Assembly: GCA_019425655.1 (NCBI GenBank)
Contig: NQWY01024827.1
Coordinates: 62,001 to 126,000, forward strand
DNA length: 64,000 bases
From: Rhizophagus prolifer
Lineage: Eukaryota; Glomeromycota; Glomeromycetes; Glomerales; Glomeraceae
Reading direction: 5' to 3'
Numbering within the stretch: position 1 is the first letter of the stretch; every line of letters begins with the position of its first letter. A model generated the notes under the pieces. The model ran no database searches, had not been told where the DNA came from, and saw only the letters and a list, made by a program, of their open reading frames with translations. This document shows, in pieces, positions 60,923 through 64,000 of the stretch. The translations under genes and the position numbers were made by a program.

Positions 60923-62723
60923 CCTTATAAGTTTTCACCAATCTATCCAGATTCAGACTCCTGGCAGACGCATCGAAAATTTCTCGGTAAGTTCCATCTT
61001 TTTCGTATAACTCTTCGTGCGTTCCGTTTTCTACAACTTCGCCTTTTTTCATCACGTAAATCATATCAGAATCCAAAATTTGCGACAACGAGTGCGAAAT
61101 AATAATCACAGTTCTGTCTTTTTTAATCGCATCCAGAGAGTTTTTGATTTGTTCCGTTGCAATCGCGTCCAGACTTGCAGTGGGTTCATCCAGAAAAATA
61201 ATTGGTGGATTTTTCAGGAATAATCTTGCAATGGCAATTCTCTGTTGCTGACCTCCGGAAAGCTGTGTCGCATCGTGATTGTAACCATCTGGTAAATCCA
61301 AAATCTGCTCGTGAAGATAAGCTTTGGTCGCCGCTTCTTTGATTTGGTCCAAAGTGGCTTCAAGATTGCCGTAGCGTATATTATCTTCAATACTTCCTTT
61401 GAAAATATGATTTTTCTGAAGCACCAGACCAAGGTCATCACGCAAATAATCATTGTCAAAATCATTCAGATTGTTGCCATCCAAAAGGATTTCTCCGGAA
61501 TCCGGTTCGTAAAATTTACAAAGCAAATTGATAACTGTTGATTTTCCAGCACCACTCAATCCAACCAAAGCCGTTGTTTTCCCATTTTCGATTTTTAGAG
61601 AAACATTTTTCAAGGCTTTCATTCCGTTTGGATAAGTGAAATCCACATTTTTGATTTCGAAATTACCTTGAATTGGGATATTGTTAATAGTTCCGTTTGG
61701 TTCGGTTTCCTCATCGTCATTTAGGATTTCAAAATAACCTTCGGCATAGATAAACGCATCATTCATATCATCATAAATCCTGTGAAGCTGGCGAATCGGC
61801 GCAGAAACGTTATTGAACAACATAATGTGAAGCATAATCGCACCAATCGTCATTTGCTGGTCAAGCACCAGATAAACGGTCAAAAGGATAATCAGAACAA
61901 CGCCAAATTGCTCGATAAAAGTTTTCAAACCATCGAAAATAAAACTCGTTCTGCGTGTGTACAACTGGCTTTCCATCAAATGCATCTGAAGATTGTACTG
62001 TTTTCTGCCTTCGAATTTTTCACGGACAAAACTCTTAATCACCATTATGGAATTGATGAGATTCAGAAGTCCGGATGTTTTTTGTTCTCGTTGATTTCTT
62101 AAAGTCCGTCTTACATTTCCTAATTTTTTAGCTTGCCTCGAGGTTACATAAAAGTAAATCGGAATTACAAAAGTCGAAACCAAACCAACGTAAAGATTCT
62201 GCATATACATTACAATCAAAGCAATAATGGCAGTTGAAAATAAGGGCAAAATATCAATGAAAAAATTTTGAACCAATTTTGTCAAGCTTTCAATTCCTCT
62301 GTCGATGCGGATTTGAAGTTTTCCTGATTCGTGCCGGTCATCATTATAATAAGCAATTCGATAAGTCAAGATTTTGTCAATCGCCGCTTGTGCCAATTCT
62401 GAACTAACATTAATTCGGATCTTTTCGCCATAAAATTTCTGACCAAACTGAATGAAAATATTGGCTAATTCTTTTCCTAAAAGTATAATTGAAATCAGAA
62501 TCAAAATATGTATCCCTTCCGACATCGGATGTGGAAGCTGCGTCAGCTTAGTTACTTCATCAACCGTATATTTCAAAACAATCGGATTGACCTGAGCGAA
62601 CAAAGCACCGATAAAAGTCAAAGCCAAAGTCCCGAAAACCATCCATTTGTAAGGTTTTATAAAACTTTTCAGTTGATTGAAAATATGGATAAGATTGGTG
62701 GTTTTCTGAAAAGGTTTTTTCAT
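60915..62723 (-). CDS. ABC exporter, fused permease and ATPase
   Basis: 602 residues. Six membrane helices over about 1-330, then an ATPase: Walker A LVGLSGAGKSTVINLL, signature QLSGGQQQRIAIARLF, Walker B IIFLDEPTASLDAIA and H-loop IIISHSLSQI. Half-size exporter of the MsbA/BmrA type, homodimeric. Substrate not known. Downstream WYL regulator overlaps its stop, and a dispersed accacaaa repeat lies just upstream. Confidence 0.92.
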   Translation of the reverse strand: MKKPFQKTTNLIHIFNQLKSFIKPYKWMVFGTLALTFIGALFAQVNPIVLKYTVDEVTKLTQLPHPMSEGIHILILISIILLGKELANIFIQFGQKFYGEKIRINVSSELAQAAIDKILTYRIAYYNDDRHESGKLQIRIDRGIESLTKLVQNFFIDILPLFSTAIIALIVMYMQNLYVGLVSTFVIPIYFYVTSRQAKKLGNVRRTLRNQREQKTSGLLNLINSIMVIKSFVREKFEGRKQYNLQMHLMESQLYTRRTSFIFDGLKTFIEQFGVVLIILLTVYLVLDQQMTIGAIMLHIMLFNNVSAPIRQLHRIYDDMNDAFIYAEGYFEILNDDEETEPNGTINNIPIQGNFEIKNVDFTYPNGMKALKNVSLKIENGKTTALVGLSGAGKSTVINLLCKFYEPDSGEILLDGNNLNDFDNDYLRDDLGLVLQKNHIFKGSIEDNIRYGNLEATLDQIKEAATKAYLHEQILDLPDGYNHDATQLSGGQQQRIAIARLFLKNPPIIFLDEPTASLDAIATEQIKNSLDAIKKDRTVIIISHSLSQILDSDMIYVMKKGEVVENGTHEELYEKDGTYREIFDASARSLNLDRLVKTYKDE

Positions 62724-62738
62724 CTAAGCAAGTTAAGG

Positions 62739-62757
62739 AAACCACAAAAGTCACATA
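62739..62757 (+). repeat. Dispersed accacaaa repeat upstream of the exporter
   Basis: AAACCACAAAAGTCACATAA, matching the block upstream of recG (41993) and, reversed, that at 16393. Confidence 0.5.
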
Positions 62758-62869
62758 AGAATACATTAGCTTTTAATGAACTTAGTTTTCATTATTTAAT
62801 ATCTTTCTAAAGTGACTGAAGTGTTTAAAAAATAAAAACCTTAATTTTAAACTTTCATAAAAAGAAACA

Positions 62870-63442
62870 ATGAAAATATATACAAAAACCGGTGATAAAG
62901 GCGAAACCGGACTTTATGGCGGAAGTAGAATCTCCAAAGCGAGTGCAAGAGTAGAATCTTATGGAAACATCGATGAACTGAATGCTAATATTGGCGTTGC
63001 GAAATCTCACATTGAAGATGAAAATGTCATCGCTCAGCTTAAGAAAATTCAATTTGATTTGTTTACGGTTGGTTCCGAAGCTTCGACCCCGATTGATAAA
63101 TTGTTTTTGGCTAATGGAAAAGCACGGCTTCCACTTGTGATTTCTGATAAAGAAATTGAAGAATTGGAAACTTGGATGGACGAAATGGAAGAGAAAGTTG
63201 AGCCTTTGCAATATTTCATTTTACCCGGAGGCGGAAAAGCGGCGACTTTTCTTCACGTAGCGAGAACGGTTTGCAGACGTGCAGAACGCAGTTTGGTTTT
63301 TCTCAATCAATCCGAAGAAGTACGAGCGGAATTAATCAAATATCTGAACCGTTTGTCAGATTACCTTTTTGTTTTGGCAAGATATGTTTCGAAACTTCAT
63401 AATGAGCCGGAAGAATATTGGAATCCAAATGATAGAAGTTAG
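62870..63442 (+). CDS. Cob(I)alamin adenosyltransferase, PduO type
   Basis: 190 residues. Start MKIYTKTGDKGETGLYGG-like (the TGDxGxT ATP loop), SKASARVESYGNIDELNANI, then ILPGGGKAATFLHVARTVC and CRRAERSLVFLN with the catalytic arginines, and NRLSDYLFVLARY at the end. It adds the adenosyl group of ATP to cobalamin. A TAATTTTA stretch upstream could be a weak promoter. The next small gene starts four bases after the stop. Confidence 0.94.
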   Translation: MKIYTKTGDKGETGLYGGSRISKASARVESYGNIDELNANIGVAKSHIEDENVIAQLKKIQFDLFTVGSEASTPIDKLFLANGKARLPLVISDKEIEELETWMDEMEEKVEPLQYFILPGGGKAATFLHVARTVCRRAERSLVFLNQSEEVRAELIKYLNRLSDYLFVLARYVSKLHNEPEEYWNPNDRS

Positions 63443-63446
63443 AAAA

Positions 63447-63641
63447 ATGAGATACGCAGTTTTGATTTTTATAATAGGGTTGTTGGTATGTGCCGTTGGA
63501 ATTCTATTCAAAATTACTCATTGGAGTATTTTTGGTTTTTCAGGTAATATGATGCTGTCAATTGGAACAGTTTTGCAAATTATAGGAGGCTTATTGCTTT
63601 TGTATAAAGTTTTTTTTGCTAAAAAGCATAATGATTTATAA
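63447..63641 (+). CDS. Small GldL-like membrane protein
   Basis: 64 residues from MRYAVLIFIIGLLVCAVGIL; longer frames upstream lie inside the adenosyltransferase gene. Two membrane helices; the middle part FKITHWSIFGFSGNMMLSIG resembles the start of GldL, the motor protein of gliding and type IX secretion, without the long periplasmic tail. Function of such stand-alone forms is unknown. Thiamine pyrophosphokinase follows one base after the stop. Confidence 0.75.
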   Translation: MRYAVLIFIIGLLVCAVGILFKITHWSIFGFSGNMMLSIGTVLQIIGGLLLLYKVFFAKKHNDL

Positions 63642-63642
63642 A

Positions 63643-64000
63643 ATGAAAAAAGCCTTACTTTTCATCAACGGAGATTCTCCGAAAATAATTCCAAATTTGT
63701 CAGGTTATGATTTGATTGCTTGTACAGATGGAGCTTTTCATTATTTGAAGCAACTTAAATTTCCTTTAGATAAGCTGGATTTTATTTCGGGAGATTTCGA
63801 TTCACATAAAATTGAGGAAGAGATTCTTCGACAGGCTCAGAATGACAATTTTGAAATCATAGAAACGCCTGACCAGAACAAAACGGATTTTCATAAAGCT
63901 TTGGAAATCATTGTCGAAAAAGGATTTGATAATGTTGATGTTTACGGTGGAAGTGGAGGAGAACAGGACCATTTTCTCGGGAATCTGAGTGTAGCTTTTG
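63643..64000 (+). CDS. Thiamine pyrophosphokinase, N-terminal part (cut by window edge)
   Basis: 119 codons before the window end. Start KKALLFINGDSP, then LIACTDGAFHYL, DFISGDFDS and PDQNKTDFHKALEI, the ATP- and Mg-binding core of the family, then VYGGSGGEQDHFLGNL. It makes thiamine diphosphate from thiamine and ATP. In the stretch coding for ILRQAQNDNFEII, the DNA holds TTCGACAGGCTCAGAATGAC, the end of a common flavobacterial dispersed repeat, here serving as coding sequence. The end is missing. Confidence 0.93.
   Translation, partial: MKKALLFINGDSPKIIPNLSGYDLIACTDGAFHYLKQLKFPLDKLDFISGDFDSHKIEEEILRQAQNDNFEIIETPDQNKTDFHKALEIIVEKGFDNVDVYGGSGGEQDHFLGNLSVAF

Noticed and set aside
1-64000. Prophage, insertion sequence or virus-like element
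   Set aside because: No integrase, transposase, capsid, terminase or long terminal repeats were seen on either strand.

Overview
The window looks like a chromosomal segment of a Flavobacteriia bacterium close to Chryseobacterium/Epilithonimonas (Weeksellaceae). The evidence is: AT-rich DNA; promoter boxes of the Bacteroidetes type (TAnnTTTG, sometimes with an upstream TTTG about 19-21 bases away) before most transcription units, with little use of Shine-Dalgarno sites; a type IX secretion protein (PorZ); an ExbB-ExbD-ExbD-TonB-PstS-TPR block; a bacillithiol gene (bshB1); malate:quinone oxidoreductase; and an S9 dipeptidyl peptidase next to several POT peptide transporters. No phage, transposase or CRISPR array was seen. 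The naming of the genus is inference from gene content and protein flavour.

Layout. 1-6.2 kb (minus strand): surface-polysaccharide genes, namely UDP-galactopyranose mutase (cut by the window edge) and five glycosyltransferases, two of them a tandem duplicate, read from the same direction as and directly behind ornithine aminotransferase. 6.4-10.3 kb (minus): accC, accB, rpmF, a YceD-like protein and pdxA. 10.5-13.3 kb (plus): riboflavin synthase, an NtrY-like histidine kinase and a tRNA methyltransferase; then ftsE and rpmH on minus. 14.7-17.8 kb: a cupin, waaA (Kdo transferase), an unknown gene and a glycosyltransferase. 18-21 kb: leuS with an unusual internal segment. 21.2-27 kb: the energy-transduction operon, in which tonB has a shifted frame. 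27-29.2 kb: bshB1, tRNA-His and a membrane glycosyltransferase. 29.2-34.4 kb: a PUR-alpha-like protein, an ABC exporter, mqo, a small unknown gene and dapA. 34.7-39.9 kb (plus): an operon of a split 5'-nucleotidase, porZ, recO and an acetyltransferase. 39.9-49.4 kb (mostly minus): recG, a thioredoxin, three POT transporters with a YhcG-type nuclease gene between the first two, and an acetyltransferase. 49.5-52.9 kb: an unknown secreted protein, a RelE/ParE-type toxin-antitoxin pair and a dipeptidyl peptidase. 53.4-58.3 kb: trhO, formyltetrahydrofolate cyclo-ligase, an unknown lipoprotein/regulator-like pair and a TrmH-family methyltransferase. 58.5-64 kb: lptB, DinB, a WYL regulator, an ABC exporter, a PduO-type adenosyltransferase, a GldL-like mini-protein and the start of thiamine pyrophosphokinase.

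The most striking non-gene structure is a degenerate 21-bp tandem array of 18 units with no length change in any unit, at 52943-53320 between the divergent dipeptidyl peptidase and trhO genes. Other points of note are twin mini-ORFs with the same first seven codons (55533 and 57422), four copies of a dispersed palindrome-rich repeat placed just upstream of genes, dispersed-repeat sequence inside coding regions (thiamine pyrophosphokinase, waaA), and the tonB frameshift.

Working together: glf, the glycosyltransferases, waaA and lptB point to lipopolysaccharide and capsule building; ExbB/ExbD/TonB energise outer-membrane uptake; dipeptidyl peptidase IV and POT carriers fit a protein- and peptide-feeding life.
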